Assembly (NCBI RefSeq): GCF_038181555.1 | Contig: NZ_JBBWUA010000012.1 | Location: forward strand, 22,906-86,905 | Reading direction: 5' to 3' | Origin: Desulfitobacterium sp038181555 | Lineage (GTDB): Bacteria > Bacillota > Desulfitobacteriia > Desulfitobacteriales > Desulfitobacteriaceae | DNA length: 64,000 bases | Shown: in pieces, positions 53,943 to 61,405 of the stretch | How positions within the stretch are numbered: position 1 is the first letter of the stretch | Layout: each line of letters opens with the position of its first letter | Notes under the pieces: model-generated | Databases searched by the model: none | What the model saw: the letters and a program-made list of their open reading frames with translations, nothing else | What the model was told of the DNA's origin: nothing | Made by a program: the position numbers and the translations under genes

Positions 53943-55928
53943 TTACTTTTGTGAATTAAGACCTAAGGCCTCGACCAGCATCTCCTCGTAGACTGCCACC
54001 CCGGGCTGGGTTAGATGAACTCCGTCGTCATAAAAGTAATCCTTATGACCTTTGCTGACTGAATGCCAATCAAGCAGTTTCGTCCTGGGGTAAGACTGGG
54101 CTACATTATGCAAGGTCTCATTAACCTCTCCTTCCCAAGGCTTAGGGACCCGGGTATTGATCAGGAAGATTTCGCTACTTCCCGGCAGGGAGTCCAGAAT
54201 CTGCTTTAATTGTTTTTCGCTGAAGGGGCCATTGTTTCCTAACTCAATAATCACGGTATTCCCCAGCTTCCCTTCTTCCCGAAGTTCGGCTATAACCTCC
54301 GCGGCTTGGTACATCTGTCTGCCCAGCTGTGCGTCGATGATAATCCCCGCCAGCCGTTCCTGCAACACAGGCGCAACATTGATCATTACAGAGTCACCGA
54401 TGATCGTGATATCTCGATTCTGCGCTGCTCCTGCCGGATTTTCCCCGGCTACATCATCTACACTATCTTCACTATCTTCACTATCTCCATAATCTATATG
54501 ATCTGCACAATTTATATTATCTTTTTGTTCCCTCTCTTGTGTTTCAACTTCGCTGGGTTTTGTATTTTGAGCTGCAATAGCTTGAGCCGAGATTGGCGTG
54601 CTTTCATTAGGGTTGATAAACAAAAGCAGAGCCATCAGGATGATACTAAGGGAAACTTTGGTGGTTACCCCCCATGGTTTTTGCCACCACTTAAGAGTGT
54701 GAGTGAGTATTTCTGTTTGTGGCAGTGGCATATTATGTGTCTGAGGCTGGGGCTGGACCTGCGTCTTAGTCCGTCTCCGCCCGCGTCTCCGCCTTCCGTA
54801 CCGGATGGGATCCTCGATAAGGTAACGGGAGAGTGCTGCCAGAACAATGCATAAGCCGATTTGCCAGAGAGTACGAGAAAGGTTCAAGTCTCCCGTATTC
54901 ACGACGGGATCGCTCAGAACGATAACTGGGTAATGCCACAGGTATATTCCGTAGGAACACTCCCCCAGCCAGCGCAAGGGCCGCCAGCTGAAGATCCGAC
55001 TCAAAATGCTGGCCGGATGAGTCAGAACTGCCACTAAAATAGCCGCCGCAACAGAGAACAGCAAGAGTCCTCCCTGATAGAGGAAGGGCTGGTATTGGTT
55101 GGTTCTCCCCATCAGCAAAAGCACTATTAATAAGCTCAACACACCTGTAATATCCAGAATCTGTTTATGGAAACCAGTGAGCTCTCCGCTCATTTTTCCC
55201 CTGGGCCACACCATGGCCAGAACTGCCCCTACCAGTAAAGAGAAGGCACGGGTATCCGTTCCATAATATACCCGGCTGGGATCTTGACCCGGTAGATAGA
55301 TTATGGCCATGGCCACCGCCGATACCAAGATAAGGGCTATCGTCACCCCCGTCAGGCATTTACGTTGACGAAACCAACTTAAGCCCAGCCCCAAAAGAAG
55401 GGGCCAAATGAGATAGAACTGCTCTTCTACTGCTAAAGACCAGAGATGTCCCAAAGGAGACGGGGGACCGAAGCTTTCAAAATAAGAAACCTGATGAAAA
55501 ATCAGATACCAATTACTGATATAAAAGACTGCAGCTAACGCTTCCTGCTGCAAGGCCGCCAAACGCTCCGGAGCCCATAGCACCATCCAGGTCATTACCC
55601 CCGCCAGCATCACAAAAACCGCTGGGAGGAGCCGCCGAGCCCGGCGCAGCCAAAACTCTTTCAAGTCAATGCCTCCGGTGCTCTCCCATTCCTTCATCAA
55701 TAAATTGGTGATCAAAAAACCTGACAGCACAAAAAACAGCGTTACCCCTAAAAGCCCTCCCGGTGCCCAGGCTAAATTGAGATGGTAAGCAATCACGGCC
55801 AACACCGCCAAAGCCCTCAGACCATCCAATCCCGGCATATAGCCGCCGGAATCAGTCCGCACTCTTCTTCCCCTTTGTTGTCGGTCAGCTTGTTCATATG
55901 TAAAACCATTTATCTTGCTGCAATTCAT
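53943..55928 (-). CDS. OafA/OatA-type membrane acyltransferase with SGNH domain
   Basis: 661 residues. Acyltransferase-3 membrane domain (about 30-390, ten or so helices) with MPGLDGLRALAVLAVIAYHL, GGLLGVTLFFVLSGFLIT and the arginine-rich FWLRRARRLLPAVF. An acidic low-complexity linker (DYGDSEDSEDSVDDVAGE) connects to an extracellular SGNH hydrolase domain (ITIIGDSVMINVAPVL ... DDGVHLTQPGVAVYEEML). This is the layout of peptidoglycan O-acetyltransferase OatA. ATG with GGAGAG upstream. It follows the two-component operon but has its own spacing of about 100 bases. Confidence 0.9.
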   Translation of the reverse strand: MNCSKINGFTYEQADRQQRGRRVRTDSGGYMPGLDGLRALAVLAVIAYHLNLAWAPGGLLGVTLFFVLSGFLITNLLMKEWESTGGIDLKEFWLRRARRLLPAVFVMLAGVMTWMVLWAPERLAALQQEALAAVFYISNWYLIFHQVSYFESFGPPSPLGHLWSLAVEEQFYLIWPLLLGLGLSWFRQRKCLTGVTIALILVSAVAMAIIYLPGQDPSRVYYGTDTRAFSLLVGAVLAMVWPRGKMSGELTGFHKQILDITGVLSLLIVLLLMGRTNQYQPFLYQGGLLLFSVAAAILVAVLTHPASILSRIFSWRPLRWLGECSYGIYLWHYPVIVLSDPVVNTGDLNLSRTLWQIGLCIVLAALSRYLIEDPIRYGRRRRGRRRTKTQVQPQPQTHNMPLPQTEILTHTLKWWQKPWGVTTKVSLSIILMALLLFINPNESTPISAQAIAAQNTKPSEVETQEREQKDNINCADHIDYGDSEDSEDSVDDVAGENPAGAAQNRDITIIGDSVMINVAPVLQERLAGIIIDAQLGRQMYQAAEVIAELREEGKLGNTVIIELGNNGPFSEKQLKQILDSLPGSSEIFLINTRVPKPWEGEVNETLHNVAQSYPRTKLLDWHSVSKGHKDYFYDDGVHLTQPGVAVYEEMLVEALGLNSQK

Positions 55929-56198
55929 ATCTCTTCACTCTCCGCTTGTGTCAGGCTTCAGGGTTTTTCGTCATGGCTTTTTCTTCCTCTACACCTTACC
56001 AAGTTTTGAATGACATTGCTTTACAAAAATCTTTAAAAATTCTTACGAAAAAGTTAATATTCGCAAGGGCATTGTCGAAAGGGCTTAGGGCTTAACCATC
56101 TTCCGCCAGTCTGTGCGACGCCTTGCGCAGATTCTTCTTGGGGCCTCAGCGGCACCGGGCAATGGCGCATACTTAACCTTGAGACACTTTTAAGCTTG

Positions 56199-56648
56199 TT
56201 ATGAGGTTTGTGTAGATTCCGCTTGCGGTCCGCTCGCCAACTTTTGGAGAGGCAGCGCAAAGATAATAACGGCCACAGCGGCACTAGCTGCTATCCATAA
56301 ACCAATAGTCATTCCTTTCATCGGGCCTAACGCTGTTATGACCGCAGTATATATAGAAATACCAATTGCCGAACCAAGGCCCTGCGCAAGCTGAACGACA
56401 GAGTTGCCTTGCTGGCGAATCTCCGCCCTGATCTGGATCTGGGGGGCAACTGCCGGAGCTACACCGCCTGCGGTGCCGTAGAAACCGGCCAAGAAGGTGA
56501 GAAAGTAAACAGTAATAAGAGGGGTGGTTGGTTTGAGTAAGAAGATAATCGCCACAGTTACAACGACTCTAAGGACACCACTAAACCAAACTAAGACGGT
56601 GCGTCCATTTCCGGCCTTGGCTATCATCCGTCCCAGGATCGGCCCCAT
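56199..56648 (-). pseudogene. MFS transporter remnant, C-terminal part
   Basis: 150 codons encode only the last helices of a major-facilitator transporter (MGPILGRMIAKAGNGRTVLVWFSGVLRVVVTVAIIFLL, then ITVYFLTFLAGFYGTAGGVAPAVAPQ and ALGPMKGMTIGLWIAASAAVAVIIFALPL). The coding homology begins abruptly at the T-run of a terminator (56647-56708), so the N-terminal two thirds are gone. The organisation suggests an originally linked exporter of the operon upstream that has been deleted internally. Confidence 0.7.
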
Positions 56649-56708
56649 AAAAATGCTCCCCTTGTCCGAAGCAGATTTCAAATTTAATCTGTCTATTCAA
56701 GGGGAGCA
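56647..56708 (-). terminator. Terminator of the PanB-like operon
   Basis: Minus-strand stem TGCTCCCCTTG/CAAGGGGAGCA with a 33-base loop, then TTTTTAT. It ends exactly where the MFS remnant begins. Confidence 0.7.
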
Positions 56709-56765
56709 CATTACTCTGCTTTGAGGCCGTTTGGCTACAGCCCCTTTATATAAAGTTATCTAAAA

Positions 56766-57650
56766 CTAGTATTTCTCGATCATATTCAGGAACTTATCGA
56801 GCTCCTTCTCTTCCATATGGAAGCCGTGCTTATCCTCGGGATAGGCACCGGTACGGACATCGTTGCCCCAGGCAGCGTAGGCACCGGCTGCCCACTTAAA
56901 GAAGTCGGCATATACTTTCGCATGAGAAGCAAGTTTGGGCATCATGTTGAAGGTGTCGAAATCAACCATCTCGCAGCCATCGGCAGCGCCGCCTGCGGCG
57001 ATGGAGATCACCGGCACACGCAGCTTTTTGGCAATGGCATTGGTGACTTCGATGGGAGTCAGCTCGACGGTCATGGCCATCATGCCGTTTTCCTGATACT
57101 CATACGCCATGCGGAAAACCTTCATGGCATCTTCGGCAGTCTGGCCCAAACGCTTGTAGCCGCCATGCCTGCTTGTCTGCCAGCCGGACAATGCGCCCAC
57201 GTGACCGAAGACCACCAGGTGGTTATCCGTCATATACTTCAGGGTCTCGTTGTTGACGCCCATCGGGAGCAAGGAGTCGGCACCTTCATACATGTATTGG
57301 GAGCCATACTCCAAAGCCTTTTCCTTGGAGGCGAAGGTCGGTGTCTGCATAACGAAGTTAATGTGGATAAGCTTTGCGGCGTTACGAACGGTACGAATCC
57401 ACCAGGGTGCGTTGGCGATGGACATGGTCATGTTCTCGGCGGGAACGGTCAGGCGGCAGATGTCGCAACCGGCCATTTCAGCGGCCATGGTGAAATACTG
57501 ATCTCTGTTGGCAGGGCACATCTGAACGATCGGGGTGCCCTCGTCCTTGAGTTTCTGCAGATAGGCGATGGATTTGCGTCCTTTCTGCATTTTGGACGCC
57601 TTGACATTTTTGTCCTCCGCTTTGATCTCAATATCCTTTTCTTCTGACAT
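56766..57650 (-). CDS. PanB-like enzyme (ketopantoate hydroxymethyltransferase relative)
   Basis: 294 residues of the PEP-mutase/isocitrate-lyase-type TIM barrel. The second half follows PanB closely: VFGHVGALSGWQTSRHGGYKRLGQTAEDAMKVF, then MMAMTVELTPIEVTNAIAKKLRVPVISIAAGG. The first half (PIVQMCPANRDQYFTMAAEMAGCDICRLTVPAENM) lacks the usual PanB metal-binding GDSLGMV stretch, so the reaction is likely different. A highly charged N-terminal 30 residues precede it. ATG 57650 with GAGAGGAGAG upstream. Third gene of an SDR/TF-C/PanB-like operon; pantothenate genes are absent nearby. Confidence 0.75.
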   Translation of the reverse strand: MSEEKDIEIKAEDKNVKASKMQKGRKSIAYLQKLKDEGTPIVQMCPANRDQYFTMAAEMAGCDICRLTVPAENMTMSIANAPWWIRTVRNAAKLIHINFVMQTPTFASKEKALEYGSQYMYEGADSLLPMGVNNETLKYMTDNHLVVFGHVGALSGWQTSRHGGYKRLGQTAEDAMKVFRMAYEYQENGMMAMTVELTPIEVTNAIAKKLRVPVISIAAGGAADGCEMVDFDTFNMMPKLASHAKVYADFFKWAAGAYAAWGNDVRTGAYPEDKHGFHMEEKELDKFLNMIEKY

Positions 57651-57755
57651 GATTGTCTCTCCTCTCATTAATTTAATGTTTACCAATATCGTATCAACGA
57701 TAGGTCAACTTTTTTTACAGGAACATTCTTGGCCCACCAACGGCAGCGTCCCCCA

Positions 57756-58277
57756 CTAGATGATAGCGTTGACATAAACGAAGTCGATGGCCTTTCTTAC
57801 CAGTAAATCATCTCTCAGCAACTCCAGATCCTCGCCGAGAAAATCCTTCACCATATCCAGGGGTATGTGCTGCCTGGCTGCTATGGACTTCGCCTCTTCC
57901 TCCAGCTCTTCTCTGGTTACCTCAAAGCTCTCTGCATCGATAATTCCCTTGAGCACTATTCTGGTCTTCACCGACTTGAAGGCTTCTTCCTTGAACTTAT
58001 CCATCTGAGCAGTTAAATCTTCCTGCCTGAAGTCGGTATATCCGCCGAGCACCATACTCTCGTATTTGAGCTTATGCTTCAGCTCCCTGACCATCATTGC
58101 GACTTCATTATCGACTAGGTCCTGCGGAACCTCGATGTCGTTAGCCTCCAGGACCTTGGCAAGGATCTTATCAAGGACAGCGTCCTTCATCTGCATTTCG
58201 GCGTTTTCAGCGAAGGTCGCGTTTTTAACCTCCTCCACCTTAACGCCCCTGTAGTTCTTTACTGGGCTATCAGGCAC
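57756..58277 (-). CDS. Stand-alone trigger-factor C-terminal domain protein
   Basis: 173 residues. The sequence matches only the C-terminal (SurA-like, arm) domain of trigger factor: EANDIEVPQDLVDNEVAMMVRELKHKLKYESMVLGGYTDFRQEDLTAQMDKFKEEAFKSVKTRIVLKGI, then DDLLVRKAIDFVYVNAI. Ribosome-binding and peptidyl-prolyl isomerase domains are absent. GTG start at 58277, chosen because GAGGAGAGGG precedes it; an ATG at 58331 would overlap the SDR gene and lacks a site. Its place between two enzymes of one operon suggests a dedicated chaperone or subunit for them. Confidence 0.78.
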   Translation of the reverse strand: MPDSPVKNYRGVKVEEVKNATFAENAEMQMKDAVLDKILAKVLEANDIEVPQDLVDNEVAMMVRELKHKLKYESMVLGGYTDFRQEDLTAQMDKFKEEAFKSVKTRIVLKGIIDAESFEVTREELEEEAKSIAARQHIPLDMVKDFLGEDLELLRDDLLVRKAIDFVYVNAII

Positions 58278-58308
58278 GGTATCCCTCTCCTCTATTTGTT
58301 GACTCCAA

Positions 58309-59139
58309 TTAACCGAGGCAGATACCGCCATCGATTTTCAGGGTGCCTGCATTCATGAAGGCAGACTCATCGCTGGCCAGATATACTGCGCCTCCTGCTA
58401 TATGCTTAGGATCGGCTGCGACATATCTTTCTGTGACCCATTCTCCGGCGAGAATCCAGTCCCGGGAGCTTTTGTTGTAGCCGCTACCACGATGGATTGC
58501 AGCACCTTTGTTAGCCATAGCCTTCGCCCCCCACGCAGGATCGGCGCTGATCGCAGTCATAAAGGGACCGGGCTGGATAGTGTTAACGCGGATGCCGTTC
58601 CGACCATATTCGAAGGCCATGCACTGGGCTAGAGACTCAGAACCGCCCTTAGAGGCTATGTAGGCTACACCGGCGGTGCATCCTTCTACCGCGCCGTTGG
58701 AGGTGACTAAGATCATACTTGCTCTGATTTCATTAGAAAGGAAATACTTCAGGCATGCACGGGAAATCTTCATAGAACCGGTCAAATTGACGGCCAGCAC
58801 ATAATCCCAGTCTTCGTCTGTCACTTCTTCAGCCGTGGCAAAATAGTCCATGCATCCGGCAAAGTGTGCCAGTACGTTGAGAGATCCAAAAGCTTTAACG
58901 GTTGCCTCAACAGCATGAGCGCAGTCTTCATTGCTGGTGATATTACCGATAAAGGGAACCAGATTTGCTGCCAAGCCCATCTCCTCCGCTTCCTTCTGCA
59001 GAACAGCCAGTCGGTCGCCTTTATTGTCCATCGCCAGAACTTTGCAGTTTTCACGCAAATATTCCAGAGCGGTTGCCTTGCCCATGCCGGCTCCGGCACC
59101 GGTAATGATAGCGATTTTACCCTTTAATCTGTCCGCCAT
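58309..59139 (-). CDS. Short-chain dehydrogenase/reductase of the PanB-like operon
   Basis: 276 residues. Classical SDR with cofactor motif ITGAGAGMGK (about 12-21), a catalytic YIASKGG (YxxxK, with SNGAVEG serine before it), and C-terminal GGAVYLASDESAFMNAGTLKIDGG. It has extra residues between about 190 and 235 (GAAIHRGSGYNKSSRDWILAGEWV) compared with typical 250-residue members. It is the first gene of the operon and divergent from the LuxR gene by about 330 bases. Substrate unknown. ATG after AAGGAAG. Confidence 0.87.
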   Translation of the reverse strand: MADRLKGKIAIITGAGAGMGKATALEYLRENCKVLAMDNKGDRLAVLQKEAEEMGLAANLVPFIGNITSNEDCAHAVEATVKAFGSLNVLAHFAGCMDYFATAEEVTDEDWDYVLAVNLTGSMKISRACLKYFLSNEIRASMILVTSNGAVEGCTAGVAYIASKGGSESLAQCMAFEYGRNGIRVNTIQPGPFMTAISADPAWGAKAMANKGAAIHRGSGYNKSSRDWILAGEWVTERYVAADPKHIAGGAVYLASDESAFMNAGTLKIDGGICLG

Positions 59140-59470
59140 AGTAAACACTTCCTTTCATTATCATCAATGCTTCACATCAGTCCTTATCGCCCCAGGGGAG
59201 TTGGTGAATCTGGTTATATTATCAGTTTAATCAACTTGGCTTTCCATACACAAAACTATGTAATTTTCGTAATATTGTGTAATTTTGCCTCATCTACATG
59301 CTGCAAATAAAAAGGACGTGAAAGCATCTTTTCACGTCAAATCATTTTGGCTTGAACCATAGAATAAATTGAATCACCTGAATCTTGTGATATAATTGAC
59401 AATAGATAGCCAGAATCATCCAGTTCCTTTTGCCAACGGATGATATTATTATACGAGGGGGATTATGATC

Positions 59471-60250
59471 ATGATACAATTTGATCATTTGCAGTGGTTG
59501 AAAATTCATGATTTCTTACTCGATATAGAGAATGCCTGGGAACCAAAAGACTTTTGCATGCAAGTGATGGATAAACTCTATGCGCTGATATACTATGATA
59601 AAGCTCGTATCTATATCATCAACAATAATGGGCAAGTAAGTAATGAGTTTTTATGTGGCGTGGAAAAAAGATGGAGCGAGAATTATCTCTCTTATTATTC
59701 AAAAATAGAAAACAGCCGCTACTCGATCTTTCGCAATAGTAAATATTCCAATCCGGAAATCCACGGTTCTGTAACTGATTGGGAGAATCATAAGATTGAT
59801 GAATTTGTTACCTACTATATCAAGCCCCAAGGTATAAAACACAGCTTGGGGTTTACGCTCTATGACGACGCTTTTGGGAAAGGGATTTTTTGCTTTGACC
59901 GGACAAGTGGTACGGGATATCAGAATAAAGATCTAGGATTAATTAGCATTGTCCATCCCCATCTGCAAAACTTACTTAGAAATACATTTGTTTCTGTGAC
60001 ATCAGACACTTCTTATAAGAAAAATCCGGACATCAAATGTCTACTTACCAAAAGAGAACTTGAGATAGCTGAATTACTCTACGAAGGAGTAAGTCCAAAT
60101 AATATAAGCAACAAATTGTTCATAAGCCGGTCCACTACATATCGACATATTGCCAATATTCATGCCAAGCTTAATGTATCCAACCGGCAAGAGTTGATCA
60201 TCGCCTTATTCAGCTATTTTCAAGGAGATACATCCGATACACTGAATTAG
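59471..60250 (+). CDS. LuxR-family regulator
   Basis: 259 residues. The N-terminal about 170 residues are an unclassified, GAF-like sensor region. The C-terminus is a GerE/LuxR helix-turn-helix (about 190-250: LTKRELEIAELLYEGVSPNNISNKLFISRSTTYRHIANIHAKLNVSNRQEL). The ATG at 59471 is nine bases after GAGGGGG; an ATG at 59465 is also possible but very close to that site. Divergent from the SDR/TF-C/PanB-like operon, which it probably controls. Confidence 0.87.
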   Translation: MIQFDHLQWLKIHDFLLDIENAWEPKDFCMQVMDKLYALIYYDKARIYIINNNGQVSNEFLCGVEKRWSENYLSYYSKIENSRYSIFRNSKYSNPEIHGSVTDWENHKIDEFVTYYIKPQGIKHSLGFTLYDDAFGKGIFCFDRTSGTGYQNKDLGLISIVHPHLQNLLRNTFVSVTSDTSYKKNPDIKCLLTKRELEIAELLYEGVSPNNISNKLFISRSTTYRHIANIHAKLNVSNRQELIIALFSYFQGDTSDTLN

Positions 60251-60251
60251 C

Positions 60252-60328
60252 ATGACCGGTAGCGGTTCCCAAACTTACCGGCAAAGAGCCAAAGATCCCG
60301 ACGGCAATAGATAAAGCCAGATTAGTAA
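60252..60328 (-). pseudogene. Possible transporter fragment
   Basis: On the minus strand, about 26 codons read TNLALSIAVGIFGSLPVSLG and onward, a helix-like sequence typical of a membrane transporter, without start or stop context. It may be debris of the same MFS gene whose 3' part remains at 56199-56648 or of another transporter. Short and uncertain. Confidence 0.3.
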
Positions 60329-60367
60329 GGGCTATGTTTTCAGCTTTGGAAAACATAGCCCTCTTTG
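60328..60367 (+). terminator. Terminator after the luxR-like gene
   Basis: Perfect 13-base stem AGGGCTATGTTTT/AAAACATAGCCCT with a 9-base loop, then CTTTG. Confidence 0.75.
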
Positions 60368-60399
60368 TGTCCTGCGCTTGCTCATCGACTAGCCGCTTC

Positions 60400-61125
60400 C
60401 TACAAAAAAACCTCAGCCAGCTCGACCTTCAAGCCACTGAAATAGGACGATTCAGCATATTCATGAGCCCCCTTTTGAAAAGCCCTGATGTCGCTTATTT
60501 CCTCTTGCTCAAGAACATAGATGTTGATCAGCTTATTTTTCGGATCAACCATCCAGTATTCCTTCACGCCGCACTGCCGGTATAGCTCCAGCTTCTTGAT
60601 AATATCCTTGCTTCTGGTGAAGGTTGACAGAACTTCAACCACCAGGGTGGGCACTCCTTTATACTTACCCTTTTTGTCCATATTTTCAGGGTCACAGATA
60701 ACGAGGATATCCGGCTGAACCACACAGATGTTGTCCTGTGCTTTAAATAAGGTAACATCAAAGGGTGAAGTGAGGGGAATACACTTTTTGTGTTTAAACC
60801 AAATATAAAAGGTACCCATTATTTCGCCAACGGCATATTGGTGTTCATATGAGGGGGAAGGCAAGTTGTAAATGACGCCGTCGATTAGCTCAAACCGCTG
60901 GTCGGAGTCCTCCACCAGTTCCATAAATTCTTCATAGGTCACTTTTTCTCCGCGGGTTTGATACTCCGCGGCCTCTTCGGCCACCGGACTTTTCTGGGGG
61001 TCATCACAGGGCAGGATTCTGGCAATATCTCTGCCATTTTTGGTCACGATGATTTCTTCATTGACCTCCACAAACTTTAAGTACTTGCCAAAATTGTTTT
61101 GAACCTCCGTCGATGGAACCCTCAT
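60400..61125 (-). CDS. Phd/YefM antitoxin-Uma2 nuclease-fold fusion
   Basis: 241 residues. Residues 1-60 match the Phd/YefM antitoxin DNA-binding domain (MRVPSTEVQNNFGKYLKFVEVNEEIIVTKNGRDIARI). Residues about 65-235 match the Uma2 (DUF820) PD-(D/E)XK fold: YEEFMELVEDSDQRFELIDGVIY, VVQPDILVICD and TLVVEVLSTFTRSKDIIKKLELYRQCGVKEYWMVDP, with the acidic and Lys residues in order. No separate toxin gene is adjacent. ATG with GGAGG 8 bases upstream. The promoter carries three palindromic boxes, consistent with autoregulation by the Phd part. Confidence 0.85.
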   Translation of the reverse strand: MRVPSTEVQNNFGKYLKFVEVNEEIIVTKNGRDIARILPCDDPQKSPVAEEAAEYQTRGEKVTYEEFMELVEDSDQRFELIDGVIYNLPSPSYEHQYAVGEIMGTFYIWFKHKKCIPLTSPFDVTLFKAQDNICVVQPDILVICDPENMDKKGKYKGVPTLVVEVLSTFTRSKDIIKKLELYRQCGVKEYWMVDPKNKLINIYVLEQEEISDIRAFQKGAHEYAESSYFSGLKVELAEVFL

Positions 61126-61140
61126 TATTATGCCTCCATA

Positions 61141-61209
61141 TTAGCTATTTGCTTATTATTATTCATCTATTTAGCTAATCTGTCAATGTAGATCTATCAA
61201 GTTAGCTAA
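61141..61209 (-). promoter_or_regulatory. Promoter and triple operator of the Phd-Uma2 gene
   Basis: Minus-strand promoter: TTGACA (61181-61186), 17 bases, AATAAT (61158-61163). The palindrome TTAGCTAA occurs at 61171-61178 (inside the spacer) and 61202-61209, with a near copy TTAGCTAT at 61141-61148. The spacings are 30 and 31 bases, about three helical turns. Confidence 0.7.
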
Positions 61210-61322
61210 TGCAATCGTCCTCTGCTTTACTTCCATTTTAAAATCAATCTTAAAGTCTTAAAACATACTCATTTTTTAAAGATAAATATTGGCAATGCTC
61301 AAGAAGTAATATATAATTAAAT

Positions 61323-61337
61323 TTATAATGATTATAA
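61323..61337 (+). promoter_or_regulatory. PerR box upstream of katG
   Basis: TTATAATGATTATAA matches the Bacillus PerR consensus TTATAATNATTATAA at every position, 69 bases before the katG start. It predicts peroxide-induced katG. Confidence 0.85.
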
Positions 61338-61405
61338 TTTGCATTATCTCTTTATCGAGATTTATGCAGTTTTTCTCAAACTATAAAATTAAAGGAGGTC
61401 ATTTC

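Noticed and set aside
56817..57647. 276-codon plus-strand open frame
   Set aside because: Exactly antisense to the PanB-like gene, whose protein motifs are clear; the long frame is a by-product of codon usage.
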